64,000 bases of DNA from Marivivens sp. (GTDB lineage: Bacteria > Pseudomonadota > Alphaproteobacteria > Rhodobacterales > Rhodobacteraceae): the NCBI GenBank assembly GCA_017643845.1, contig JAEPMR010000002.1, positions 1 to 64,000 on the forward strand, given 5' to 3'. The position numbers and the translations under genes were made by a program. Positions 54,554 through 63,386 of this stretch are shown here, one piece after another; within the stretch, counting starts at the first letter, position 1; each line of letters begins with the position of its first letter. The notes under the pieces are model-generated. The model had not been told where the DNA came from. It saw only the letters and a list, made by a program, of their open reading frames with translations, and searched no databases.

Positions 54554-54679
54554 ATGAAGGTTCGTAACTCGCTTCGCTCGCTTAAGCAGCGCCATCGCGA
54601 TTGCCGCGTCGTGCGCCGTAAAGGCCGCGTCTATGTGATCAACAAGACGCAGCGTCGGTTCAAAGCTCGTCAGGGCTAA
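54554..54679 (+). CDS. rpmJ: 50S ribosomal protein L36 (type B, zinc-free)
   Basis: A 41-residue protein too short for most ORF calls. [20 protein letters not shown] followed by a basic tail ending RRFKARQG is the L36 pattern with the +YkgO-type linker. The C-x2-C-type zinc ligands are lost (a single Cys remains), which marks the zinc-independent paralogue used in many alphaproteobacteria as the only copy. ATG follows GGAGAGGGCC; a strong terminator follows 21 bp after the stop. Confidence 0.96.
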   Translation: MKVRNSLRSLKQRHRDCRVVRRKGRVYVINKTQRRFKARQG

Positions 54680-54700
54680 TCCGAAGCAAGTATGTTCTAA

Positions 54701-54728
54701 AGGGCCGCACCTAGGTGCGGCCCTTTTT
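54701..54728 (+). terminator. rho-independent terminator of rpmJ
   Basis: AGGGCCGCACC (54701-54711) and GGTGCGGCCCT (54714-54724) form an 11-bp perfect stem with a two-base centre, followed by TTTTCTTT. The clearest intrinsic terminator of the window. Confidence 0.93.
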
Positions 54729-54793
54729 CTTTGGTTTGGCTCGAATTCTCCGATTATGATCAATCACAGGTCAAGAGATGAGAAAGAGTTCAA

Positions 54794-56014
54794 ATGAATC
54801 GTAAGATCGTACCAATTCGACAACTGAGTGCCGCGATGCTCATGTGGCTTCTTGCTGCCCCCGCATATTCTCAAGAGTTTTGCGCTGGATACGGGAATGA
54901 CGGTCAGTGGATTGGTGGAACATCTCTGGCATCAGATATCTCACGAGCGGGGGACTATCGCGAGCAGATTGCTTTGGTGCTCGGGTCTGTGCCATATACC
55001 GCACTTTTTTCTTTGAGCGCTCCAATGGAAGTGCGGCTCGAGGCGGCAGGCCGCGGTGGGGCCGATACCATCATTGAGCTCTTCGATCAGACCGGGATGT
55101 CATTGGGGCGAGACGATGACTCAGGTGGAGGTATTGATTCCCGTTTGGAACTTGAGCTTTCGGAAGGAAATTATTGCCTAAGAGTGGAGAATTATGATGA
55201 CGCGCCAATGTCCGCATTTGTTCGTGTCGGTCGCATGGAGCATCCGACACTAACGGCCGGAAACATTGGGGATGTGGCAGGCACCGCTGTTTCGATCGGC
55301 GCCGGCTGCGGCGATGGTCTTGCACGAGCGCTCGAGCTTGGAGTTCCTTCCTCTGGAGCTGTTGATGAGGTTTCGGCTTGGTCATTCGAATTGGATGCAC
55401 CGACTGCAATATCGATCACAGCTGAAAACGAGACAGCAGATCCTTTGATTACTCTGTATGCAACTGATGGTGCTTTCATAGATGAAAACGACGATGCTGT
55501 TGGGTTAAACTCGCGTATCGATGTTATGCAGCCGCTCGCGGCTGGTGAATATTGCATCGAGATTGAGGCGCTGTCTGACAGCTCCGCGCCAGTCACCGTT
55601 ATGGTTGAGGAATATGACCCGGAAGCGGCTGTGCTCGCGATGTATCATCAGGGCATTTCCGCTCCCCCAATGGATGGCTCGCACCCGATTGTAATCCTCG
55701 GCGATCTTTCGACGCGCATGCGAAATGACGTCCAAAATAGCGATATTGCCACATGGTATAGCGTGAACATCACCGAACCAGGTTTGCTTTTGATTGAGGC
55801 AATCTCGGTAAACGGGGAGGGGGATCCTGAAATCAGGGTCTTTGACGATTTCGGGCGTGAGATCGCATACAATGATGATTTTGGAGCTGGGTTTGACTCC
55901 CAAATTGCCGCTCGGCTGAACGCCGGAACCTATCTAATCGCCCTGCGTGAGGTGAATACGGGAAGTCAGGCTTTCACTCGGTTGCTACTGGAGCGATTTG
56001 TTCCGGCGAGGTGA
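54794..56014 (+). CDS. secreted protein with three PPC-like beta-sandwich repeats
   Basis: 406 residues, signal peptide ending near AYSQ (about 26). Three repeats share the pattern of a strand pair, a D-rich turn and a closing strand: ELFDQTGMSLGRDDDSGGGIDSRL...YCLRVENYDD, TLYATDGAFIDENDDAVGLNSR...YCIEIEAL, and RVFDDFGREIAYNDDFGAGFDSQI...YLIALREV. This matches bacterial pre-peptidase C-terminal (PPC)-like domains with probable calcium sites. No protease domain is attached; an extracellular or periplasmic binding role is possible. Confidence 0.78.
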   Translation: MNRKIVPIRQLSAAMLMWLLAAPAYSQEFCAGYGNDGQWIGGTSLASDISRAGDYREQIALVLGSVPYTALFSLSAPMEVRLEAAGRGGADTIIELFDQTGMSLGRDDDSGGGIDSRLELELSEGNYCLRVENYDDAPMSAFVRVGRMEHPTLTAGNIGDVAGTAVSIGAGCGDGLARALELGVPSSGAVDEVSAWSFELDAPTAISITAENETADPLITLYATDGAFIDENDDAVGLNSRIDVMQPLAAGEYCIEIEALSDSSAPVTVMVEEYDPEAAVLAMYHQGISAPPMDGSHPIVILGDLSTRMRNDVQNSDIATWYSVNITEPGLLLIEAISVNGEGDPEIRVFDDFGREIAYNDDFGAGFDSQIAARLNAGTYLIALREVNTGSQAFTRLLLERFVPAR

Positions 56015-56497
56015 TCATATTGACCTCGTCCAGATGTCCCAGTTGTCGGATGTCCGGCGTAGATGTGTCCATCCAAGGCGCTGAAATATAGGTGAAGCAG
56101 ACAGGGTGGTGCAAAAAATCTGATTGAAACCTTCGTGCTTTGCTGTCGACTGGAGCGTTGCAATCAGTTTTCCGGCAACACCGTGCCGCCTGTGTTGCCG
56201 GAAAACCGCAAGGGCCGTGATCCATGGCTCTTCAGCGTGAACTGCGCCGTGAGAGTTGGATGAAAGCGTCGCTGTGCCCAATAATTCACCTTTGCCTGAT
56301 AGTGCAATGTATGCACGAGGAAGCGCTGTGACGTTCAATCGCTTTTCGACGTCGTGGTCTGCGGGGTGACCTGTCGTTGGGCCATAGTATTCGGGCCACG
56401 TTTCGCACATAAGTTGTGAAACCTGAGTGCATAGTTCCTGATGTTCATGAAGTGGATGAACTGAAATCATCTTGGGCTGCCGTTTGCCTTCATTCAC
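56015..56497 (-). CDS. GNAT-family N-acetyltransferase
   Basis: 160 residues with the acetyl-CoA-binding motif AVFRQHRRHGVAGKLIATL (R/Q-x2-G-x-A type) and the preceding beta strand EPWITALAVF. Substrate unknown. A start nine codons later (56470) is equally possible, since neither start has a clear ribosome binding site. Its stop abuts that of the convergent secreted-protein gene. Confidence 0.85.
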   Translation of the reverse strand: MNEGKRQPKMISVHPLHEHQELCTQVSQLMCETWPEYYGPTTGHPADHDVEKRLNVTALPRAYIALSGKGELLGTATLSSNSHGAVHAEEPWITALAVFRQHRRHGVAGKLIATLQSTAKHEGFNQIFCTTLSASPIFQRLGWTHLRRTSDNWDIWTRSI

Positions 56498-56538
56498 TCA
56501 AAAGCTTACCCAGTTTACGAACAATAGTGAGGCTGAAA

Positions 56539-57183
56539 ATGGGAACGATAACTCTTGTCAGGCACGGTCAAGCGAACTCAGCTGCAACTGACGAGGACAG
56601 TTATGATCGGCTGTCAAAGCTTGGCTGGCAGCAGGCCGAGTGGCTTGGTGTTTGGTTGCGTGACCAGGGAGAGCAATTTGATAGGGTACTAAGCGGTAGT
56701 TTGCGCCGACACCAAGAAACCGCCGAGGCGATGGGATTTGGAAGTCCAGACGTCGATCCGCGTCTTAACGAAATGGATTATTTTAACCTTTCGAATGCGC
56801 TGCATGAGGTTCACGGGATTCCAATGGCTGATGGCGAAGGGTTCATTCATCATATCGTCCACGTGATGGAGGCATGGCATCGCGCGGAAATAATGGGACA
56901 TGAAACATTTCAGTCTTTTGAGGAACGGGTAAGCGCGGTGTTGACTGAAGCGACCCGGCCAGGGCGAAATATACTTTGCGTAACGTCGGGTGGGGTGATC
57001 GGTATGGTGATGCGGCATCTTCTAGATCTTGAACCCAGGAAAATGGCACATATTCTCGCGCCTATTCGCAACAGCTCCATACATCGCATTCACGTGTCAC
57101 CGGCGGGAGCGATCCTTGCTGGGTTTAATTCGGTGCCGCACTTGGAAGCACCGGATAGACGCTATGCCCAGACACATTATTGA
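56539..57183 (+). CDS. histidine phosphatase family protein (phosphoglycerate mutase-like)
   Basis: 214 residues with the catalytic phospho-His in TLVRHGQANS, then SGSLRRHQETAEAM (second basic site), Glu in RLNEMDYFN, and the second His as VTSGGVIGMVM, where the family usually has SHG; here the common His is replaced by Gly-Gly. This suggests an altered phosphatase or a family branch. Start at 56539. Confidence 0.83.
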   Translation: MGTITLVRHGQANSAATDEDSYDRLSKLGWQQAEWLGVWLRDQGEQFDRVLSGSLRRHQETAEAMGFGSPDVDPRLNEMDYFNLSNALHEVHGIPMADGEGFIHHIVHVMEAWHRAEIMGHETFQSFEERVSAVLTEATRPGRNILCVTSGGVIGMVMRHLLDLEPRKMAHILAPIRNSSIHRIHVSPAGAILAGFNSVPHLEAPDRRYAQTHY

Positions 57184-57192
57184 GGTTCTGAT

Positions 57193-58251
57193 ATGCATTT
57201 GTGGGTAAGGGCAGAATGCAGAAGTGATGAAAAAAGGGTTGGGCTACTGCCGGATGGTGCTGCAGAGCTCCTTGCCGAGGGAGTTCGCGTCACCGTCGAA
57301 TATAGTGATCAGCGGATCATCCCAGCTGAAGAGTATTCCGCCGTCGGGGTTGAACTCGCAGAGACAGGAAGCTGGCGCCAGGCCCCAAAAGATACGATTG
57401 TCTTCGGCCTCAAAGAGTTACCCGAAGACGGAACTCCTCTGATACATCGCCATATTATGTTCGGCCACGCCTACAAAGGCCAACCTGCAGGAAATCGCCT
57501 TCTTAGGCGATTTGCCGAAGGTGGAGGCGTTCTGTTGGATTTGGAATATCTAACTGATCGTGAAGGAAAACGAGTTGCTGCCTTTGGATATTGGGCTGGC
57601 TATGCAGGAGCGGCTGTAACATTCATGGGATGGTTGGAGCAGCAAGCAGGTGCATCCTTCGCGCGGGTTGCTGCATTGCCGAATTCTAAAGCAATGATTG
57701 CGCCGCTAAAGTCCGCCGCCGGAGGCATGAGGAATCCTCTGCCTCGCATCATCATAATTGGTGCTAGAGGCCGCGTGGGGTCCGGTGCTAGGGATGCCTG
57801 TGAAGAGCTGGGACTTCCCGTCACTGAATGGGACAAAGAAGAAACGGAAAGTGGCGGCCCATTTCCAGAGGTGCTTGAACACGAAATCTTTTTGAATTGC
57901 ATTTTGGCCGCGCCGGGATGCCCTGTCTTCATTGGCGAGGATGCTGGAAAGGTGCAAAGAAAGCTCAGGTTAATTGGGGATATTGCGTGCGACCCAGAAA
58001 GCTCTTTTTCACCCATTCGCGTTTACGATCACACGACGAGTTGGTCGGAGCCATTTTTGCGAATTGCCGATGATCCGCCACTGGATGTAATGGCGATTGA
58101 TAATCTGCCCTCTCTCCTGCCGTCTGAAAGCAGCGCCGATTTCGCAACCCAGCTTCTGCCTCATTTGCTTGAACTTTTCCGGCGAGACAAGGATTGCGTT
58201 TGGCAGCGCGCCGAGGATTTTTTCTACAAACAGATCAATTTCAATCAGTAG
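57193..58251 (+). CDS. saccharopine dehydrogenase (lysine-forming, fungal LYS1 type)
   Basis: 352 residues. N-terminus LWVRAECRSDEKRVGLLPDGAAELLA, Rossmann IIIIGARGRVGSGARDACEELG, and ASFARVAALPNSKAMI resemble alanine dehydrogenase/saccharopine dehydrogenase proteins of the LYS1 group: NAD-dependent interconversion of saccharopine with lysine plus 2-oxoglutarate. Because dapF shows lysine is made by the DAP route here, a catabolic role is more likely. It follows the histidine phosphatase by 9 bp. Confidence 0.82.
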   Translation: MHLWVRAECRSDEKRVGLLPDGAAELLAEGVRVTVEYSDQRIIPAEEYSAVGVELAETGSWRQAPKDTIVFGLKELPEDGTPLIHRHIMFGHAYKGQPAGNRLLRRFAEGGGVLLDLEYLTDREGKRVAAFGYWAGYAGAAVTFMGWLEQQAGASFARVAALPNSKAMIAPLKSAAGGMRNPLPRIIIIGARGRVGSGARDACEELGLPVTEWDKEETESGGPFPEVLEHEIFLNCILAAPGCPVFIGEDAGKVQRKLRLIGDIACDPESSFSPIRVYDHTTSWSEPFLRIADDPPLDVMAIDNLPSLLPSESSADFATQLLPHLLELFRRDKDCVWQRAEDFFYKQINFNQ

Positions 58252-58562
58252 AGTTGATCTTCTTCATCCGACGCTGAAATTCCAAGGGCTTCAAGGCCGC
58301 TTTCGAGATGGTCAGCCAAGTGTGGCGATCCCTTGAGGTAGTCGGCTGTGGGGGTTGTTGCTTCAGTCTTCGCTGTCTCGGTAGCCTCGACCAGATCATC
58401 AGCGTCAAAACTACCGCGCCCAATCCAAAAGAGAGCAACAAGTGAATACTGCTCTTCTTCATTGAGGCGTTCAATAAACGCATCGAACTCGGCCTCCCCG
58501 CGATGTAGTTCGCGAGCGAGTATGATGACTTCTGCGACTTTATCAGACGTTATTGCCAGCAT
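58245..58562 (-). CDS. DUF3775 domain-containing protein
   Basis: 105 residues, acidic. Pattern KVAEVIILARELHRGEAEFDAFIERLNEEEQYSLVALFWIGRGSFDADD matches DUF3775, a small alphaproteobacterial family without known function. ATG preceded by GGAAAGGCG. Its 3' end overlaps the convergent saccharopine dehydrogenase by 7 bp. Confidence 0.85.
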   Translation of the reverse strand: MLAITSDKVAEVIILARELHRGEAEFDAFIERLNEEEQYSLVALFWIGRGSFDADDLVEATETAKTEATTPTADYLKGSPHLADHLESGLEALGISASDEEDQLY

Positions 58563-58637
58563 TTTACACGCCTTTCCCTAAAAACATGGGAACAGGTTGC
58601 CTTCTTTGCAAGCTTCTCACATTGATCTGCCGCAAAT

Positions 58638-59381
58638 TCAGCGGGCGCCGAATATCCGATAGTAGGCCCAATCGGGCAGGAATTGTGAGAGCCGAAACAC
58701 CCAAGAAAATAGTGTTGGGAAGCTTTTCTTGAACTGTGACGAGTTCATATGCTCAAACATTTCAGCGGCGGCATCCTCAGCCGACATAATAAACGGCATG
58801 TGGAATTCATTTTTGTCAGTGAGGCGTGTCTTGATAAACCCGGGGTTAACCAGCTGAACGCGAATTGATGTTTTCCTGAGATCGGCTTGCATTGACTCCG
58901 CAAGAGACATCAGCCCTGCCTTCGAAGCGCAATACCCGATCGCTCCAGGAAGTCCGCGAAATCCCGACAATGATCCTGTCAAAACAATGTGCCCCGATCC
59001 GCGTTCTAGCATCGGGCGGATCACTGAACCAACAGCGCGCGATGCGCCCAGAAAGTTCACCTCTCCCATTAGATCGGCTTTCTCGTTGTCCCATTCACCT
59101 GATTTCATCGGCCAGTACACTCCGGCGAGATATACCAACCCGTCAATCTGACCGATTTCAGCGGCGGCTCTTTCCACTGAGTGCCTGTCGGTTACGTCCA
59201 CAGCCAAGGCGACGGATCTACCCGGGAGTTCGGATACCAGCGTCTCAAGCCGTTCCGTTGATCTCGCGGAAACGACGAGATCACATCCCGCAGCACTCAT
59301 CTTGTGTGCCAGCGCTCTACCCAGGCCCTCACTCGCCCCGATTAACCAGTATCGTTTACCTTGCCATAAATTTTCGCTCAT
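58638..59381 (-). CDS. SDR-family oxidoreductase, last gene of the sigma-E operon
   Basis: 247 residues: cofactor site LIGASEGLGRALAHKM, AGVYWPMKSG, catalytic Ser in LTGSLSGFRG and Tyr-Lys in YCASKAGLM, then VNPGFIKTRLT. Overlaps DUF3833 by 4 bp, so it is translated with the operon. A lipid or ketone substrate is possible given its partners, but not shown. Confidence 0.85.
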   Translation of the reverse strand: MSENLWQGKRYWLIGASEGLGRALAHKMSAAGCDLVVSARSTERLETLVSELPGRSVALAVDVTDRHSVERAAAEIGQIDGLVYLAGVYWPMKSGEWDNEKADLMGEVNFLGASRAVGSVIRPMLERGSGHIVLTGSLSGFRGLPGAIGYCASKAGLMSLAESMQADLRKTSIRVQLVNPGFIKTRLTDKNEFHMPFIMSAEDAAAEMFEHMNSSQFKKSFPTLFSWVFRLSQFLPDWAYYRIFGAR

Positions 59382-59944
59382 GCCGCGTCCTTGGGTCGAA
59401 TTGTGGCGACAAGTTCGGCAACCTTGATGCCATATTTTCGAAACTGACTGCGGTTAATGATGGTTCCGTCTGCAGTAATGTACATCCAGTCGATTGCATT
59501 CAATACGTGACCGCCGGCGTTGTCGCTCAGGCGAATTGCATATCTAAGGTTCACTGCTGAGCCCAATGAGTTGCCTTCCGCTTTGCCAACGATGTCGGCG
59601 GCAGTCGCAGCTATACGCCCGTCATTGCCAACCGTCAGTTTCCATTCACGGTCCTGAACGGCGCCACTATCGTAATAAAATGTTTCCTTGAGCGTACCGA
59701 CATTACCGGACCATTCACCCCTAAACTCTGCTGTGAAACGAGAGGTGACTCTTCCCCTTGGTCCGTAGATTACACCATCGCAAGCGAGCGTGCCGTTCAG
59801 CGCTGTGCGAATGTCAAAAGGTGGGTTGTTGTCATTTGCATAATCACTGGCGCTCTGAGAGGCAAAAGACCAGAATTTTTGGCGAAGCTGAATTAGCATA
59901 GCGAGCGTTCCAACGCCCGCAAAAAAAGAAATCCATGCAATCAT
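59378..59944 (-). CDS. DUF3833 family protein
   Basis: 188 residues with one N-terminal membrane helix (MIAWISFFAGVGTLAMLIQL) and a body of the DUF3833 family (NGTLACDGVIYGPRGRVTSRFTAEF, LNAIDWMYITADGTIINRSQFRKYG). A lipocalin-like fold has been suggested for similar proteins; function unknown. The start is set at 59944, overlapping the MFS stop; upstream codons belong to that gene. Confidence 0.82.
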   Translation of the reverse strand: MIAWISFFAGVGTLAMLIQLRQKFWSFASQSASDYANDNNPPFDIRTALNGTLACDGVIYGPRGRVTSRFTAEFRGEWSGNVGTLKETFYYDSGAVQDREWKLTVGNDGRIAATAADIVGKAEGNSLGSAVNLRYAIRLSDNAGGHVLNAIDWMYITADGTIINRSQFRKYGIKVAELVATIRPKDAA

Positions 59945-61185
59945 TTGACATGCTCCTTCGGAATGGAAATCAGAAGAATAATGGAGAAAAACTTGAGCGC
60001 GGTTGGGACGAGGGCATAGAGGATTGTAAGCCGATCCAACGCTCTTTGAGGTTGAACGGCTTGGCCACTTGAAAACCCCGCATTTTCTAGCGCCGGGAGA
60101 AGAGTAGCGGCAGCAAATGCCAGAGAGAACTTGGTCGCGAGAGACCATAGACCAAAACCTTGCCCACCATTGGGTGCTATTTCGGCCATTCGTTTGGCGA
60201 ACATTGCAGGTAGCAACGTAAGATCAGCACCGATTGACGCACCCGATGCGATGCAGATCACTGCGAACGGCCAGATATCTCCATCTTCTAGCAAGAGCGT
60301 GAAACTGAAACTGACGATCGCGAGAACCATCGCGCTAAGGAGTGTGCTCTTTTCACCTCTTTTTGAAGCGATCTGAGACCAGGCTGGCGCTGAGAGCGCT
60401 GCGGCGAAAAAGAAAAGTACGAGCAACAGACCTTCCCAGCCTGCAGCCCCAAGGCGGGATTCGACAAAGAAGAGAAAAAGGGTCGATGTGACCGCGAGGG
60501 GTATGGCGTTTATGAGAGCGAGCGTAAGCAGCCGTCGCGCTATTGAATCTGAAAGAACGGTGGTCAGGCTTGCGGGCCTTTGCGACGGGTCGATTGATGA
60601 CCGCCACTCCTGTTTGAAAAGAAATAGCGCGAAGATGGTAACGAGCGCGTATCCGACAGCGAATAATGCAAACGGGCTTTCCACACGAGACATGAGCAAG
60701 GATGGTACCATCGCCGCGATGCAGATGCCAACTAGTGCACCACTTTCGCGCCAAGCCGCGAGGCGGAGGTGTCCCCCGGAAATCTGAGTGCTTGTCGTGA
60801 TGCCTTGAGCGTAGAAATTTATCGTTAGGAAGCTGAATGCCGTAAACAAACCGGTTGCCGTTAGTGCAAACCATAGAACTGGGTGGCCGAACGGAGGAAT
60901 CGCGAACAGGCCAATCATTGATACCGCAAGAACAAAGCCGGCCGCTGTTGCCGCTCTTGCGCGATGTGACTTGAGCCGTTCGGATATCCAACCTAGCAAA
61001 GGATCCTGAGCGAAATCCGTTACACGCAGCACAAACAGGAGCGCGCCCAATGTCGTGAGGGAAACGCCGTAATTGTCTGCGTAGAACTTGGGTGCATATA
61101 TGTAGATCGGCAATCCTGCCGCTGAGAGCGCTCCGGCCAAAAGTGCAAATGCTGGCAAGCGCGCATTTGACGCAGCCGTGCTCAC
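59941..61185 (-). CDS. MFS transporter (GPH-like) of the sigma-E operon
   Basis: 414 residues with about 12 hydrophobic helices; IYIYAPKFYADNYGVSLTTLG and RVTDFAQDPLLGWISERLKS are typical of the glycoside-pentoside-hexuronide cation symporter branch. It overlaps genes on both sides by 4 bp. Transport substrate unknown; in this setting it may move a lipid-related or oxidised compound. Confidence 0.85.
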   Translation of the reverse strand: MSTAASNARLPAFALLAGALSAAGLPIYIYAPKFYADNYGVSLTTLGALLFVLRVTDFAQDPLLGWISERLKSHRARAATAAGFVLAVSMIGLFAIPPFGHPVLWFALTATGLFTAFSFLTINFYAQGITTSTQISGGHLRLAAWRESGALVGICIAAMVPSLLMSRVESPFALFAVGYALVTIFALFLFKQEWRSSIDPSQRPASLTTVLSDSIARRLLTLALINAIPLAVTSTLFLFFVESRLGAAGWEGLLLVLFFFAAALSAPAWSQIASKRGEKSTLLSAMVLAIVSFSFTLLLEDGDIWPFAVICIASGASIGADLTLLPAMFAKRMAEIAPNGGQGFGLWSLATKFSLAFAAATLLPALENAGFSSGQAVQPQRALDRLTILYALVPTALKFFSIILLISIPKEHVK

Positions 61186-61937
61186 CGGGAAACCTCCTCC
61201 ATGGGCGGTTCAGGCCGTGCGCGATATTCTACTCCCTTTCGCCACAGCTTCAACGCCTGCCAATGGATGAGGGCTAGCACCCGACGTGATCCGAAAGGAC
61301 GCCGAATTAGGGACCATAGAATGCCAGGGCTTGTTAGCGGTTTTCGTTCTCCGGTTAATGTCGCGATTAGGCCACCGTTATCTGAATTGTAATCGATCCA
61401 GATCGCTATCTTGTCAGGCCGAATGTCGAACCGAAATCGGTAGTCACCGGAAACGGGTTGGAACGGGGATACATGAAAGACCTTTCGAGCTTGTATGGTC
61501 TCGTGCTTATCAATCGGCCTCATGTCGTCGTGATGACACAAATAAGAGTGCCGATCTCCAAATGTGTTCGACACTTCGGCGATTACAACACGAAGAACGC
61601 CTTTACGATCGTAGCAAAGCCAGAAACTGACTGGGTTGAAAACGTGACCAAGAATACGAGGTTGCGCAAGCAACTCAATTCTACCGTCGAGAGTGAGGCC
61701 AGCGTCATTCAAAGTACGCCGCACCCAAGCGGCACCCTCACCATTTCTTGGTGCGCCACCATGATCAATATCGTTCAGAGACGCGACATTTCTGGCATTC
61801 CGCCCGAAGAGGATTGGGGTGGGGAGCGGCTTTTCTGCGTCCATTAGAACGTAGTCAACTGTGTAGCGAAAGGCATTCTTCGTGTCGCCGCGCCGCCCGT
61901 GATAGGTCTCTCCGGTGATATGGTGGATAAATGTCAC
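61182..61937 (-). CDS. DUF1365 domain-containing protein
   Basis: 251 residues. Blocks RFRYTV-like (NAFRYTVDYVLMD), LLAQPRILGHVFNPVSFWLCYD and KVFHVSPFQPVSGDYRFRF are typical of DUF1365, a family encoded next to amine-oxidase-type FAD proteins and cyclopropane fatty acid synthase-like genes and implicated in fatty-acid modification. 4-bp overlaps on both sides. Confidence 0.9.
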   Translation of the reverse strand: MTFIHHITGETYHGRRGDTKNAFRYTVDYVLMDAEKPLPTPILFGRNARNVASLNDIDHGGAPRNGEGAAWVRRTLNDAGLTLDGRIELLAQPRILGHVFNPVSFWLCYDRKGVLRVVIAEVSNTFGDRHSYLCHHDDMRPIDKHETIQARKVFHVSPFQPVSGDYRFRFDIRPDKIAIWIDYNSDNGGLIATLTGERKPLTSPGILWSLIRRPFGSRRVLALIHWQALKLWRKGVEYRARPEPPMEEVSR

Positions 61938-63235
61938 TCTGCGGCCACTCCAATATTCTCAGGCGCAGACTGTATTGCGTTCACGACATCGAGTGCACTG
62001 GACAGACCGTCTTCATGGAAACCGTGTTTCATCCAAGCGCCACAAAACCACGTCCGATTTGTGCCGTTCATTTCGGCCGCAGTTTTTTGTGCTGCGAGCG
62101 CTTTCAAATCATAGACTGGGTGCCTCAAAGTCACCTCATCCCAGATTAGATCTTCGCGGATCGGGCGGGTGGTGTTGAGTGTAACCATAAATTCTTCCTT
62201 GGTGAGCCAAGGCTGGAGGGAGTTCATCCAGTAGGTGAGGTCAATTCTCTCTGAGGGTTTTTCGCGATCTTCAGTGTAGACCCACGATGACCAGACTTTG
62301 CGAGATTTTGGCATAATCGATGTATCGGAGTGCAGCACGATCTTGTTCGGCTGGTAGCCAATCGCGCCCAGAGTGGATGTCTCTGCCTCCGTCGGGTCTG
62401 CAATAAGCGAGAGTGTATCGTCAGAGTGTGTCGCGAAAATGATCTCGTCGAAACGTTCCCAATCACCGCTCCAAGTTTTCACTTCGACCCCCATCGGATC
62501 GCGGCGAACTGCCTGCACCGCGGCACCCAGGCGGATGTCGACGCCTTGCTTGTGCATCGCTGTGCCAAGTCGCTCAACGTAATTCTGCGAACCGCCGGAT
62601 ACAGTGTACCACTGATGCTGACCTGTGTGGTTCAGCAACGCATGGTTTTCAAAAAACTGGATCATGGCTCTGGCTGGAAAATCCATGATTTTTTCCACCG
62701 GAGTCGACCATATCGCCCCTGAAAGAGGTGCAAGGTAATAGTCCCGAAACCAGGGACCGAGCGCCAATTTTTCAATCAGTCCGCCGATTGTCATTTCGGG
62801 ATCGGATGATGCTTCAAGCGCATTTGCATTGAAGTGAAATATGTCTCGACACATCCTTAGGAACTGCGGTCGGAGAAAATTCGTTCGCTGAGCGAAGAGG
62901 GCATCAAGTCCGGCTAAACCGTATTCAATACGACCCCCGTCAATAGAAGCACCGAATGACATGTTAGATTTTTCCACTTTGACGCCGAGTTCGTCAAAGA
63001 GCGAAGTCAAATTGGGGTAGTTCGCGTAATTGAATACGATAAATCCGGTGTCCACAGATTGGTCAGCGTTCCGCCCAGCCATCCGTGTGCGGGCGTGGCC
63101 ACCTAGGCGTTTTTCGGCCTCAAACAACACGACCCGATGATTTTTTGAAAGTTCATAGGCAGCTCCCATGCCGGATATACCTGCTCCCACGATGGCAATA
63201 TTTTTCTGCGCCATCGCGCTGGTCTCAAACGGCAT
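61934..63235 (-). CDS. NAD(P)/FAD-dependent oxidoreductase (amine-oxidase-like, COG2907 type)
   Basis: 433 residues. FAD motif IAIVGAGISGMGAAYELSK...VLFEAEKRLGGHART at the N-terminus, then FIVFNYANYPNLTSLFDELGV, and C-terminal NRTWFCGAWMKHGFHEDGLSSA. First gene of the minus-strand operon, facing rpoE. ATG follows GGAGCGAG. Paired DUF1365/COG2907 proteins act on unsaturated or cyclopropane-type fatty acids in related bacteria, so a membrane-lipid role in the singlet-oxygen response is plausible. Confidence 0.9.
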   Translation of the reverse strand: MPFETSAMAQKNIAIVGAGISGMGAAYELSKNHRVVLFEAEKRLGGHARTRMAGRNADQSVDTGFIVFNYANYPNLTSLFDELGVKVEKSNMSFGASIDGGRIEYGLAGLDALFAQRTNFLRPQFLRMCRDIFHFNANALEASSDPEMTIGGLIEKLALGPWFRDYYLAPLSGAIWSTPVEKIMDFPARAMIQFFENHALLNHTGQHQWYTVSGGSQNYVERLGTAMHKQGVDIRLGAAVQAVRRDPMGVEVKTWSGDWERFDEIIFATHSDDTLSLIADPTEAETSTLGAIGYQPNKIVLHSDTSIMPKSRKVWSSWVYTEDREKPSERIDLTYWMNSLQPWLTKEEFMVTLNTTRPIREDLIWDEVTLRHPVYDLKALAAQKTAAEMNGTNRTWFCGAWMKHGFHEDGLSSALDVVNAIQSAPENIGVAAE

Positions 63236-63270
63236 ATTACTCGCTCCGGTAGTTTATCTTATTAATAAAA

Positions 63271-63300
63271 GTGTTACGGAGTGCTGCTCCAAACGGATGA
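63271..63300 (-). promoter_or_regulatory. predicted sigma-E promoter for the five-gene operon
   Basis: On the minus strand TCATCC (63300-63295) and TAACAC (63276-63271) are separated by exactly 18 bp. The Rhodobacter RpoE pattern, from memory, is TGATCC-N18-TAAGA/TAAA. One mismatch in the -35 and one in the -10 core. It lies about 35 bp upstream of the oxidoreductase start. Confidence 0.6.
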
Positions 63301-63322
63301 CAAAAAAATCTGCCTTAGCATC

Positions 63323-63352
63323 TGATCTGATTTGTCGCCACCGCCGTATACT
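63323..63352 (+). promoter_or_regulatory. predicted sigma-E autoregulatory promoter for rpoE
   Basis: TGATCT (63323-63328), 18 bp, TATACT (63347-63352), again the RpoE spacing and a good -35. Transcription would begin near 63360, so an ATG at 63357 is too early and translation probably starts at 63387 or later. Confidence 0.5.
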
Positions 63353-63386
63353 TACTATGATCGCCGACCTATTCCATCATCGGAAA

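Noticed and set aside
63357-63386. ATG at 63357 as the rpoE start
   Set aside because: It lies at or before the predicted transcription start from the sigma-E promoter and has no ribosome-binding site.
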